A DNA stretch of 60,000 nucleotides from Takakia lepidozioides (taxonomy: Eukaryota; Streptophyta; Takakiopsida; Takakiales; Takakiaceae). This document shows, piece by piece, positions 1 to 11,590 of this stretch. Under the pieces are notes generated by a model that made no database searches, was not told the origin of the DNA, and saw only the letters and a list, made by a program, of their open reading frames with translations. The DNA lies in contig CM060733.1 of NCBI GenBank assembly GCA_030704615.1, positions 39,992,001 through 40,052,000 of the forward strand, given 5' to 3'. The position numbers and the translations under genes are program-made. The first letter of the stretch is position 1. Each line of letters starts with the position of its first letter.

Positions 1-3000
1 TCACTTAACAAAGAACTTGGAAGCAAGGATGAAGGGGAATAGCCACTGCGTACGTGCCCACTGTGATAACTAGCGTAAGAGCTATGCGATAGGTTTTCGG
101 TGTGAGAATACGTCGAATATAATGTACCAAGGCCACAATGTGTAGAATCACAAACACCTGAAGACAAAGAAATGCAGTCACCAAATCATTGCTGTCAGTC
201 TTGTGACCAAGGACCGCCCTCCCAGACTGATGGATTTACAGAAACACTGGCTTTAGGTCATGGACTGAATAAAGAGCAAGAGCTTGTTTGTGAAGTCTTG
301 TCACTAGTGTAAGTGAATCCTTCAAATAAGAGACTTCTGTCAATGAGATGATAGGAGCCAAACCAGGAAGGAAGCAAAGTGCTCTGATGTCATGACAGCA
401 TTAAAGCCCACCACAGGGACCAGGGCCGCTAGCAGCGTGCCCAACACCACCTGTCCCACACACCCATCACCCAAGAATTTTGCTCTTATCTGCCTCCTCT
501 CACAAAGGTAGCGTCTGTTCCCTCTTGTTCCACCAAAACTGGGCACAGGGTCTATGGCCACAAGGCTACGGTACACATCTTATGAGTATATTCTTATCTC
601 TCTACCTCCAATCCCTCCTACCCGTAATCCACTCTCTTCCTCCCAATATGCATCTGAAAAATCTCTGCCACTGTCAGTTCCAGTCTAATCTGAAACTTTG
701 TCTATGGCTCACTGTTAAGCAGGGGGGCCCAAATCTATTGACCAGCTCCTGGAGAAATAACATCCCGCAGAGACTATTTCTAGGCATAAGCATACAGTAA
801 GCCAGCGCTCACAAGGAGAAGTAAATCAAGAAATTTGTTGTCTCCATTCCTTGCTTTCTCAGGCAGTGTAAGTCTTGGCAGCTAAGGTCTTAATAAATTT
901 TTCCCTTCACATCAATCTTGTCACAGTATAACTGTGTGTGGTGGTTGCCAGCCATTTTGTCCCGACTCGATGCGTGTACCACTCAGCTGGATGCAAAGCT
1001 CCGCCCCAGCATTCAGACACAAGGAGAGTTGCATCAAGAAGAAGAAGGAATGTACGCAGTTTTCAAGGGGAAAGAAGAATACCAATGGGGCATAGGCAAT
1101 ATATAGGCGTGACGAATAACGGCCAGTGAGGAGGCAAAGTAAGACGTGAATGGGGATAAGGTTGATAATAAATGTGTAGCCACCCCACGAGCACACCTGC
1201 ATCTCACACCAAAAAGAAACTCTCCATTACATTCAAAGTCATCTATTTCCCACAACAAACTAGACATGTGCCTACAGTCTCAAAATCAAGGCTTCTAGCT
1301 ATTCGAAAACTGAGGGACACATATGCAAACATTGGAGACAGAGATCACTTACCATGTAGAAGTAAGCAAGGGCATTCAGTGTAGCATAAAAGAGTGATCC
1401 CGTATTCAATGTCTGCGGCAGTGCCAAAACCACAGTTGAACTAGACATTACTGAAAAACTCCAGAAGTCACACATGCTGACAGGTCTGCTAGTATTCCCT
1501 GAGCCCTGGGATGTCGTAGCAGACTTATCATAGCCTTGTGGCCATGACCCTGAATCTTACATGGATAGAGTGAGAGGCCCTACCTGAAGGGATCCAGCAG
1601 CAAGGAATATATGGATGACAAGGTGGAGGGAAATTCCCTCAACATCCTCCAGTGCTTCGAAGTAGCCTATAAAACTTCTGAGATGAACATGGCAGACCAA
1701 CCACCTATACACTCACTTGAATCACAAAATGTCCAATCAAGAAAGGTTGGAAGAAAGAATCCACACCTTGATGTACAAGTAAAAAGTGAAAACAAGAGCA
1801 AATATTGCCACCCCTTCATTGTCGTAACTACCAGCAACCGACCTTGATATGTATGATGGCACCTACACCCAAACACAGATCCAAAGGCCACCAGCATTTT
1901 ACAAGAGATAAGCTCAATGATTCAAAGCTATGACTTTGCCTTTTTACAGCCAAGTCACCACAGGCCATTGTCCATCGTGGAGCTGCTTGGGCGGTTTGTC
2001 CATCCCAGGGTATGGAATACCAACATGACAATGACAAAAGACAATGAAGTTTTAAAGTTTCCTGAGTGCTATTTTAGTAGAGAGCAAAATGCTGATCTCA
2101 GCAATGCCACGTAACCTTAAGGAAATGACAGCACCTAGAGAAATTATTTCAGCTTGGCCTCTTACCAAGGCAAGAAGAGTGGCTGCTGTCAGACCCGCAC
2201 CCATCCCCTTCACTTCCTGCAAGGCCACACAGCAGAATCAAGGTACTGCCTATGCCCTGACATACAATCACTGCTTGGCTACTTACTGGAGCATACTAGG
2301 AGCAGAAAAGTAACTATGCAACTGAGTGAGAATATGCTGCTTGATACCTTTAGGTGTCTTTCACTCAGGAATGAGAGTTAGTAAACAGCGCCCTTTCATT
2401 TGTATTATACACAATTCCAGTTTTGTCGAGTCGGCTGCTATGTAAGGGACGAAGACATGATTTACAAGTCGATACTTTGTCCAACAAATAACTGAAAGGA
2501 ACGAGTTTCTTCAATTCTTGCACCCCCTCACTCATTTCTACCACCTGCTACCCACCAATCCTTGGTGTCTCCCATTATGTGTGTCTTCTACTGGACCAAG
2601 GTAAAGATAAAGGACACTCACCTTTGTTAACAAAAAAGTGGCCCAAGCAGCATTTGCTGAAAAGATGGGGGCAGTGAAAACACAGACAGTTTCAACCGAG
2701 ACCGGAATATTCAACTTGTTCACCAACCTGCGTACACCCCAGTTTGAGTCTCTTATGTTCACCACCACAAGATGTAATACCTTGTCCCATGTTATTCTAC
2801 TTTGTTCCATCTGCCCTCAGGGCCCAGCATGGAAATTTTGAGCTGTCTCTCTGTCTCTCTCTCTTTTGGACAAGGTTACACATAAGACTTCCCTTGAACT
2901 TGTTTCCAGTCTGTGACATGGGTGAGGACCTTAAGGATGACCTGAAGCACCTTCCTACCCTCGCACAAGACTGAAATTAAAACTCCAGGCTGGGAGTCTA

Positions 3001-6000
3001 CCTTTGAACAATAAACAGATACAGAGAAAATAGGGATATTGTCAATGCCCAATGTGTGGGCAGTCCGAAGTCAATATCCATTTTCTGATACAATGTCCAG
3101 GCTGTTGTCAGAGCGACCCTCTTCAGAACCATCAAGACATAGTTTCTGCACTCTGTTCACCAACATTCAAAATCTTGAGGCAAGCCCTGACCATGTTGGG
3201 GTCTGACTGCTGGGCAGATCACAGAGCAGATTGATGCTTATGTGCAGAGCTTTCTTGCCAAAATCTACAAATTATATGTATGAAGATAAGTCCCACTACT
3301 GGAGTGAGCTCCTCACAAGGTAGTGTCTGTTCCCTCTTGTTCCACCCCACACTGGACGCGGGGTCTCTGACCACAAGGCTACGGAAACAGCATCTTATGA
3401 GTTATTTGAGAGCCCTTTGGGCCTCCCATGGAGGTAATAAATCTCTTTCTAATTTGGGCTTTCACGGAAATTTTATGAAAATTCCTTTCTTTCTGTACAT
3501 TCCTAAGATGATGTGAGGGTAAAGAGAGAATACGGAACATAGGACTATACGAGTTCAACTAGCACCTCTTGTCTCATCCCCCCCACCTGTTTCTTTTTTG
3601 CCTTTCTGCTCCGCCCAAATTGAGTGCATGAGATATGGTCACATGGCAAGGGTAGTGAAAGGTGCATGATGGCATGCCTTGCCTTACCACCACATGCTGC
3701 CTGCCGTCAACGTGAGGCCTGGGTAAACCGTCCCTCCTATAACTCGACCCAAGGGATACCTGAGAGCAGGACCAAGAGCAACACAACCTCCCGCATAAAT
3801 TTCTTTCCTTCCAAATCAATCACAAGTGACCAGGCTGCTTGGCCCTTTCTAACTTTCAAATCTCCAGTGGAGACCACTTCAATCTTTCTCGTGACATCCA
3901 TATACCACACCACCACACAAAGCACGGAGCCCCAACTTCTTTCATCCAGGACATTCTTTCTATGCCAGCGTAAGGATGAACCTACACAATAAGATAGGCA
4001 TGTGCATTCTCATATCTATGGCAACCAATCCAGTAACTATCCAAAGGAATAGGACTATTACTCACCATGTTCTATCATCAAACCAGTTCCAGAAGTCGTA
4101 GATACCAGACTTGATCAGAAACTGTCAAACCACACAAACATTTGTCACATTAAAAGCCTCCTCCACCAATGCACCTCATCTCATTATAGCATATTTAAAC
4201 AGTGGTAAACCATGCATTGAGGGGAATGCTGTGAGTAAACCCTGTGAAGGGCTACTATACTCCACTTCTTTTTGCAAACAGCTTGGGAGGAGCAGATCCA
4301 TGGCAGTGATATTGGTGGGGACTGTGCGGAGACTTGTGGCGGGAGAGCCCAGACAGCCTATAGACAAAGACGAAGGAAGAGAGGGGAGAGTGGCAGACGT
4401 ATGAAAGTGACTTCTAAGCACCAGCAAGAACAGAGTGAAGACAATTGAGTGGATGCCCATTCAGGATCTAGCATGAGGTAAGAAGATTTTAGGGGTTTAT
4501 CTAAGAGAATGGCATGCTCAAAGTGACAGCAGAAGAATCTCTTGATTGCCCTTTCTTTTCGGCCAGGAAATGAGGAAACATCAAAGCTCAAACCAAAATC
4601 CTGAACACAACCATGGCAAGTAAGAAAAAGCCATCCCCATTAAGCCCAGGGGCCAGAGATCTCCCATCTTTATAACAAAGCCGGACATACCTGCGTGACC
4701 CTGTAATTGAAGTAGGGGTCAAACTCATGTATGACACTTTCGTACTTGATCACCTGCATTTGAATGTTGCAGACAACAAATCATCATGCAGCTCTCCATC
4801 CATCCCATGACCCACCATTCAGTTATTCACCAAAAATTGGACTGGAATGAATTACACAGGTAAACATGTACTTCTTAGCGATATGTTGCGAGCATATCAC
4901 CAACCTGCGGCACTTCTCCAACATTTGACACATGCTGAAGTATGTGAATGAATGCAGTTATTTTCTCCACTACTTGACATTAAACAGGAGGTAACCCACC
5001 ACCAACCCATAGTTTTCTCCCTGGTAATGTTTCCACAAAACTCTAGACGAGGCCATACTCTACAATAGTATCCTGGAAAATGCCCAGTTCCATTCTCATT
5101 TGATGCCTGGAGTAAATAGGTTCCAAGTTCACTCAAGATTAGATCAATTGGAGGTTCAAAACTTCAAGGACCATAAGCAGATACAGGTACCCCCATGGGC
5201 ATGTAATTAGTCGATTACCATTTTGTTATCTGCAGATATACTAGCCCTTCTTTGGCATGGCAGATTTAAATGTGTAGGATTGCTGTGAATCCCCAGTGAT
5301 AGTGAAAAGAAGACACTTTGTAGTGGACTCGTGAAAAATCCCAAACTGGGTACTTCTGACCACATTCTTGTCTGGACTGAGATCAAAAGTGTATTTCACA
5401 CTCTGTAAAACGTTCAACTTGAAAGTGGCGCATAGAAAAATTCCAGAGGGAAGAGGTAGGAGGCTCTCCCACCCTCCATCCAATCGCTCCAATATCTACC
5501 CTCTGGATGCAAGAAGCAAGGTTGAAAGAGCTGTGGACCCTCCGGAAAGTTACGTCACCTGTGGCTGATAAGATATTTGGAAGGAAACTAATAGTATGTG
5601 GAAGAGCAGTGAACTGGTGGACCAATGAGATCAAGCTTACGATCCACCGAGAGAAAGGCAGGAGCTACTGTAATGACAAAGAGCTGTGGTCTAGACATTA
5701 CCAGCTGCAAAAAGATATAATTCAGGTAGCAAAGGCTCACAAGAAAATATTTTGAGTTGTACTGTGACATTAACTTGAACACGGTGGTAATGATAAAAGA
5801 TTCTGGTTGGTCTTACCACTGCAGAGGGTAATACTTAAGTTAAAAGGACCATGCTTTGCTTTACTAGGCCACCTTGGAGTATGCATCTGCTGTGTGGCAG
5901 GGCAACTCCAACCATGATAAAACTTTAGAATCCAATCAGCTTTCGGTGCTCAAGGAGAGCAGGGCAGCATGCTCTAGAACAGATAATGTAGCTGTTCAGG

Positions 6001-7966
6001 CTGACTTAGCATACCACCCTCGAGCTCTCGACGTGATGAGTTCAAGGTGGGGAGGTGATCTTTGTAACTCAAAGAAAAATTCCAGTCTTGGGTTTCACCT
6101 ATGATCGAAGGACTTGTTTCCAGTTTGTGACATGGGTGAGGACCTTAAGGATGATCTGAAGGGCTTACCTACCCTCAGCACTAGATTGAAAATTTAAAAC
6201 TCGGGGCTGGCCCTTTGGACAATAAACAGATGCAGAGAAAATAGGGATATTGTCAAAGCGCAATGTGTGGGCAGCCTGAAGACTATCCATATTGTTCTCA
6301 TCGGAGAGCGACCCTCTTCAGTACCATCAAGAACATAGTTCCTGCACCTCTGTTCACCAACAATCACAATCCCGAGGCTAAGCCTAAAGCCCTGGACCTT
6401 CTGGGGTCTAACTGCTGGGCAGATCACACACAGCATATTGATGCTTATGTGAAGAGATTTGAAGAGGAAATTTGGAAAGCACGAACCAATTGTTTTGTAT
6501 CAAGCCCCACTACTGGAGTGAGCCCCTCACAAAGGTAGTGTCTGTTCCCTCTCGGGCGCAGGGTCTTTCACCACTAGGCTAAGGCAAACAACGTCTCGTG
6601 AGTACATCTTCTATGTGTTTGGTAACATGTAACAACCTTGTTTGGTACTGCATGTAAAGTAAACCCATCTATGCTTAAGACTCGTGTAAACAACACAGCT
6701 GCGACTGGTTAATACAGACGTGACTGAAAGGAAAAGCTTTGGAATGACACAAGTAGCTTAGTTGTTCTTAACAAAGCAAATCATATATGACACCAAAAGG
6801 TCATCTTCATTTTTGTTTAGGTTTTGTAAAGCCCAATGTTGTAGAGCCCAAACGTTGACTGGATCAAATCCAGATGTGATCAACAGATGCCCTAGACATA
6901 TGGCCTGGTTACACTTTGTGAGTGTCCATTAGACTGCCTGCTACACTCCGAATGCACAAAAAGTTTGAATGTTTGAGCTGCATTTCTGGACGAGGGGCTC
7001 GCAAGGGCTGTGGACCATTTGAAGAATATGGTGTGTTGAAGAACAAGTTTCAACGTTTTCCTTGCTGGTTCCCAGTTCTGCATCCAGCCATTTGCCATGT
7101 TTGCAAAACCCTCAGATGCTCCTTAACAGTGCGGAAGAGAAAGACCAGTGTTATCAACTCAATTGACAATCACATCAGCAACTCGAGATAAGTCCTCGTG
7201 GATTATTCCCTGTGACCGTTAATACGGCATAGCTGCAGCCTCTAGCGTGCAGGATACTAACCCTCCTGAGTTGGTCGTGGATTTTGGAACACCCCGAAAT
7301 AGGACTCGACCCAATAATGTCACAGGGGGCGCAGCTCATGACAATCTGGTCAGGGGGAATGGAGCGTTGAATGAAGGGATCGCATTTTTATAAGACAAAG
7401 ATGCGAGGGTAGTCACATCAAGGGAGGGACACAGAGCTAGGTACTCGTTGGCCGCACCCTATGGTAGTGGACATGATACACCCTTAAGAACATCGGAGCC
7501 GATCGCGAGTATTCATCCCCTACGGCACAGAGTCTCCTCGAGTACTTCATGAGAGCAAGTATGGAAGCGCTAGAGCGTCTACAGATTGTTTGGGGAAAAT
7601 GGATGACACTCACAGCTGACCGTGTATATGAGACTCATACTGATCTGAACATAATGTGTGAGAGAGGCAAAGAACGATAACTAAACCCAACAGTGCTACG
7701 CACAAGTGAAGGAAGGAAATTACTTCCATGAAAAAGATCCGACCCCAAAGAAAGTCGTCAAGTCGGAGTCCACCATGTGCAAGGATGCTCTTGTACCGAC
7801 TGCTAAGACTGACATTGCCGCAGACCAGTGGGCACCCTGAAATTTGACCAGAAGCACTTACAGAGAAGATGCGGATGGAGAATGCCAAGATCCCAATAAG
7901 TATAAGTATGGTTGTCGACAGCAACAATCCCAGTGGCCCGCCTTTGGGGGCCTCCTCCACCGCCAT
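1..7966 (-). CDS. STT3A: STT3A-type oligosaccharyltransferase catalytic subunit, N-terminal part (gene runs off the left edge)
   Basis: Transfers the lipid-linked oligosaccharide to Asn in N-X-S/T sequons in the ER membrane. Exons (minus): 7862-7966, 4691-4753, 4066-4121, 3688-3759, 2622-2727, 2166-2216, 1767-1862, 1353-1412, 1083-1196, 364-450, and from 157 leftward. All complete ones have GT-AG borders; exons 1-10 total 810 nt (270 codons) in one frame. Visible: one N-terminal membrane helix (residues about 13-34), the first acidic motif in [10 protein letters not shown], the [16 protein letters not shown] block, the second acidic motif in [21 protein letters not shown], and [18 protein letters not shown]. 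The match is to plant STT3A rather than STT3B ([19 protein letters not shown]). The Met at 7966 has a good context (ATGGCGG) and precedes the expected helix. The SVSE and WWDYG motifs lie outside the window. The last exon meets an in-frame stop at 5-7 unless it is spliced earlier. Confidence 0.93.
505..592 (+). repeat. Dispersed short element, copy in an STT3A intron
   Basis: This copy runs from a C/T-rich lead (tctgttccctcttgttccac) through a core (gggtctatggccacaaggct, then acgg) to a tail (cttatgagtatattc). The same core and tail recur near 3321-3402, 6535-6606, 45316-45393, 45654-45732, 55113, 55532 and 55955, and in reverse at about 1527-1552. It carries no ORF and no clear pol III boxes. 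Family unknown; it may be the 3' end shared by a SINE/LINE pair. Confidence 0.7.
2899..3402 (+). repeat. About 500-bp dispersed repeat, copy 1 (non-LTR retrotransposon tail remnant)
   Basis: The segment is about three quarters identical by eye to 6111-6606, with a shorter third copy at 16885-17060. Around 3040-3110 one frame reads CQCPMCGQ, then IHFLIQCPG, a Cys/His pattern like the zinc finger after the reverse transcriptase of plant and other LINEs. Stops and frameshifts break the frame. The 3' part ends in the short dispersed element (core gggtct...ccacaaggctacgg). It lies in an STT3A intron, opposite to the gene. Confidence 0.6.
6111..6606 (+). repeat. About 500-bp dispersed repeat, copy 2
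   Basis: Starts with the same lead as copy 1 (acttgtttccag, then gtgacatgggtgaggacc) and ends with the same short element, here more diverged (gggtctttcaccactaggct). The Cys motif region reads MCGQPED near 6265-6285, but the second half of the finger is lost. It sits in the 3.1-kb first intron of the STT3A gene. Confidence 0.6.
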
Positions 7967-8494
7967 AGCTCAGACCTGCACACAGCAGCAAAATCAAAGC
8001 CCCTCCCGGCCAGCTTCACCTACACCTCCGACACCTTGCTGCCCTTCAAACAACGATCCTTGCGGATGCTGGATGCCATCAGCACGATGCGTCATCAACG
8101 CACTGGTCTCCCTCGCTGGGAAGAAGCCGCTGCATCCGAGTTGGTCAGCGGCCCCTCTTTTTCCTTTGCCTTGTTCGCTGCTGTTTTCCGTCCGTTCCGT
8201 GGACGAACTGAGGCCTTCCTTTATTCTTTTCTTGTGGCTTCCCCGGAACTTACCACATATCAGGCTGGTCCTTGTACTAGACATATCACAAAACTTTCAT
8301 ACAGTCTGGTCTATATAATGGTGGATGTATTTTTTTCCAGATACTGGTATGAGTATGAGTATCATACCACAATACCAGCTGGTATGAGATATCAATTTTT
8401 TTAAATAATATAGAGGCCCTTTTAATCAAATTAATTAAAAATAGAGTCATATCAATGGAAAAAATAACCACTGCAGAGGCCGTGAGAACTTACT
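7967..8494. other. Upstream region of STT3A
   Basis: The first 350 bases hold the likely STT3A 5' leader and promoter (minus strand). Open frames on the plus strand at 7844-8404 lie antisense to the STT3A start and show no family. No convincing TATA box could be singled out. After about 8320 the sequence is AT-rich, with several ggtatgag/ctggtatgag repeats at 8342-8390. Confidence 0.5.
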
Positions 8495-8513
8495 GGGGGG
8501 GGGGGGGGGGGGG
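8495..8513 (+). repeat. Homopolymer run of 19 G
   Basis: Nineteen G in a row in the segment between the STT3A upstream region and the LINE remnant. Runs of this length are often mis-sized in assemblies, so local coordinates may be off by a few bases. Confidence 0.9.
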
Positions 8514-8806
8514 ACTTCCCCGTGACTGTAGCAAATCAGCTAATAGAGACGAAGGAGAGATCAGAGGGGGTTTTGTGAGTGTTTGAAGGTAATTGAAATG
8601 CTAAGAGATAGAACATGGCGTAAGAGCAGACAAAGCAGAGAAAACCATGCTGCAACTACTGATCCAGTTTTGCAATATTGGAGCTCTAGAAACAATGTAA
8701 GATGCTTTAGAACCGAGAAACAGGAGAGACAATGAGGGTCGGCAGATAGGCCCGCTAGAGGGGAGGCTCCAGCCTGTGACGCTAGTTGTAATCAGCCTCC
8801 TCCCTA

Positions 8807-11590
8807 TCACCAGGGGACCTCACTACAACAAATCGGGGGGGGGGTTGCGACGCCAGCCGCGCCCGCGGCGTTTTTTTGCGGCACCCCAGCGTCGCAATCC
8901 CCCGCTGCGACACCATTACGACGCCCAGCCGTCATAAGGTGGCATGAAGGGGAAAAAAGGGCCCTCGTTGCGACGGATTTTTTTTCTTGCGACGCCCGGT
9001 GTCGGAATTTATTTATTTATTATTATTTGGACGTTGCGACACCTCGACATCGCAAAAGCGTCACTAAGGGCGCCCCAGTGCCTCTGTGATGCCAGGGCGT
9101 CGCAACAGCATCACCACAATGGGAGGTTTTTTTTTTTTTTTTTTTTTTTTTTTGGCTTTGCGGCCCTCAACTTCACAAAAGCGTCGTTGGGGGCACCCCA
9201 CGCTGGGACGCCCAACTTTGCGATGTCAGGGGGTCACAACGGCGTCGCCACAGGGGGGTTGCAATGGTGTTGTGGTCAGCTTAGGTCATCACAAGGACGT
9301 CGCTTGGGACGCCTGGCGGTAGGGGGTACAACAACGGCGACGATGTTGGGGCTGGGGCTGGGGCTAGGCAGTAAGGCTGTGGAGGTTGCAACTCCTCGGC
9401 GTCACAAGAGAGACCCCCTTAGAATGAACTTGAAGGAAATCTTTATGTGTATATATATATTTATATTGCTTTTGTGATACATAGATGTAGTGCAGGTGTG
9501 TTGGTTAGTTTGTAGTGTCTTAGAAATGTTATAACGTGGAGGTCTTAGGTTCAAATACGCATTACATGATATATGTAGAATAATGAACATATCGTCATTA
9601 GACAGAATCAGAGTCAATGGTCAACAAGTTTTTGAAATTCAAATATACCCCCTTAAATTGTGACGTCCGGGCGTCGCACTTTGCGACCCTCGGACGGTGC
9701 TAATTCTGCATTGTAGAGTAGTTTTTTTTTTTTTTTTTTTTTTCCTCCGACGGCCGGGCGTCGCAAATCGCGGTTTCGCATATTTTCGACCCCCATTGGT
9801 CGCAAAATTTGCGATGTTTTTTGGCGACGGGCTTGCGACAGGTTTGCGACGCCCGAGCGTCGCAAATTTGGCTCTTCCCCCCTGCCCGAAAAGGGTCGTT
9901 TTACGACGTCACGGCGTCAACCCCCCCCCCCCCCTTTTTTTTTTTCCTGTAGTGCCTCCCATTGAGTGGGGATGGAGTCTTTCCAAGCAAAGCGGTTGTC
10001 GGGAAGGCTGGTGACGAGCAAGTTGCCTTTGCCCCAGGATTGCATGAAATCTTGAAATAGCTTCCTTCCTCGTTGTTCAGAAGATCTAGAAATAGCTGCA
10101 CACAACGAATCCCACGCTTTTCTCCCCTCAGTCAACAGATCACGAAAAGTGTGGAACAAGACAAATCTGCCTCTGGGGGGCTTGCCCTCATAGACATAGG
10201 AACACCTTGACTTCCAGATATTCTATGAAGTATGGGCTTTGAGCGAGGCCCACACTGGACAGAGGGTTTGCGCCTGATCTGGCACCATGTTGAGAAGCAA
10301 CAAAGACTGAGGAGGAGGGGAGGGATAGGAGGCCCAATGAGAGTAGAACCCCAAAACCTTTCTCCAGATACTACCCGAGAAATTGCAAGACAACAAGCAA
10401 TGTTCAATGGACTCTGGTTCTTGCAGATAGAGAGGGCAGGTAGGATTGTCTAGGTCTGTGGTTAGCTTGACTGGCAAGATTCTGTGGGTCAATTTCCATA
10501 GGAAACCCGAGACCTTTGCTGCCTTGTCTTTCCTCCAGACGTCCTTCCAGATTTTGGCCAAGTTAGACTGGGTGAATTGCAGATTGCTCCATTTTGAAGA
10601 CCATCTTGCCAAAAAGGAACAGGGCAGGTTGATGAGAGAGTAACCCAACTTGACATTGTAGGCGAAAAATGGTGAATGTTTTTTGTCCATCCAATTCCAC
10701 TCGTAGGGATCAAATTGCAGATCCACCAGTGGGCACTTGAGAAACCAGGTGAACGATTGATGTACACCTCATTGAACCTTTTCAAGCATATCTAGCACCT
10801 TGATATGGTATAGGTTCCGCTTGTCCAACGTTATTTCACTGGAGTATGCGAGGTTGCCAACACTGTTTGGTATGAACCCCAATCCTGTGGCCTCCATGTC
10901 ATGAATTGCCAAAATCAGAGCCACTGTTACAAGATTGCATTGATCTGATGCCATCCAGGCAGGGAGAGTGCAATTGTCCTTGGTCTCATCCAGCAGTGGG
11001 AGCATGAACTGAGGGATCTGTGAGATGATTGTGTTCCAGGCTTTTGACCTTCTGCGCCCCACTATTCCAACTATGTCATCCTCTTGAAGGAAATGTCCCT
11101 CAGATCTGGTGCTTGCAATGTACGTAAAACCCTCTCCCTCCAAGAAGGCCCATGAGGGGGTTTGCCTTAGCAAGGAATCAGAGTCCATGTAATAGTTGAG
11201 AAATAGTGGTTGTCGCAGGCATTCCTACAGCATTGTAGGCATTTTCTGGAAAAGATTACCTCTGAGTGTGTGCCAAGCTCTCCAGTTTGATTGCCAAGGT
11301 TTGGAGTTTCTGCCCTGCACTATCATCTCAGCGAGAAAACCCAAAGGGGGAAGGATGTGGGTGTAGCTCCCATGAGGTATGGCTAAACTAGCTTGCTCCA
11401 TGGGCTGTTGTAGTGCTTGATTGCTCTTGGCACCCACTTTGCCAGTAAAGCCTTAATGTGTGAGCCGGGGTCTATAATACCCAATCCCCCCTGGCTTCTC
11501 TTTTGGCACAGCTGGTCCCAAGAGACAAGGGCTCGTCTGATTGGAGTCGATGGGGTGCTCCCCACATAATTCCTCCGCCAGTGCAAACTC
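8807..11590 (-). mobile_element. Decayed LINE (non-LTR retrotransposon), 3' part of ORF2
   Basis: Minus-strand fragments carry the usual end of plant LINE ORF2. Near 11586-11440 is RRALVSWDQLCQ then GGLGIIDPGSHIKALLAKW, the post-RT segment. At 10726-10223 is a zf-RVT domain (KAAKVSGFLWKLTHRILPVK, then CPLYLQEPESIEHCLLSC). At 10159-9955 lies the C-terminal stretch. Frames shift several times between about 11440 and 10130, so it is dead. A CACTA element sits at 8821-9954; with it removed, the frame runs ...IPTQWE then VPW and stops at 8807-8809, the native end of the ORF. Sequence left of 8807 is probably its 3' UTR; no clear poly(A) tail was found. The right limit abuts the transposase gene. 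Confidence 0.85.
8821..9954. mobile_element. Non-autonomous CACTA (En/Spm-type) transposon, 1134 bp
   Basis: It begins CACTACAACAAATC and ends in the inverse of CACTACAGG. The 3-bp target duplication is perfect: CCT at 8818-8820 and at 9955-9957. Both ends carry long G/T runs and many short subterminal motifs of the form gcgacgccc...gggcgtcgc in both orientations (8846-8935, 9090-9310, 9660-9920), as expected for transposase binding sites of CACTA elements. No transposase is encoded; the internal plus-strand frame at 8944-9477 is low-complexity. It interrupts the LINE remnant. Confidence 0.9.

Noticed and set aside
7844-8404. 186-codon plus-strand frame (and 7869-8318)
   Set aside because: Antisense to the STT3A first exon and leader; no domain, composition driven by the opposite strand.
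8944-9477. 177-codon frame inside the CACTA element
   Set aside because: Made of subterminal repeats and a T run; no transposase motifs.
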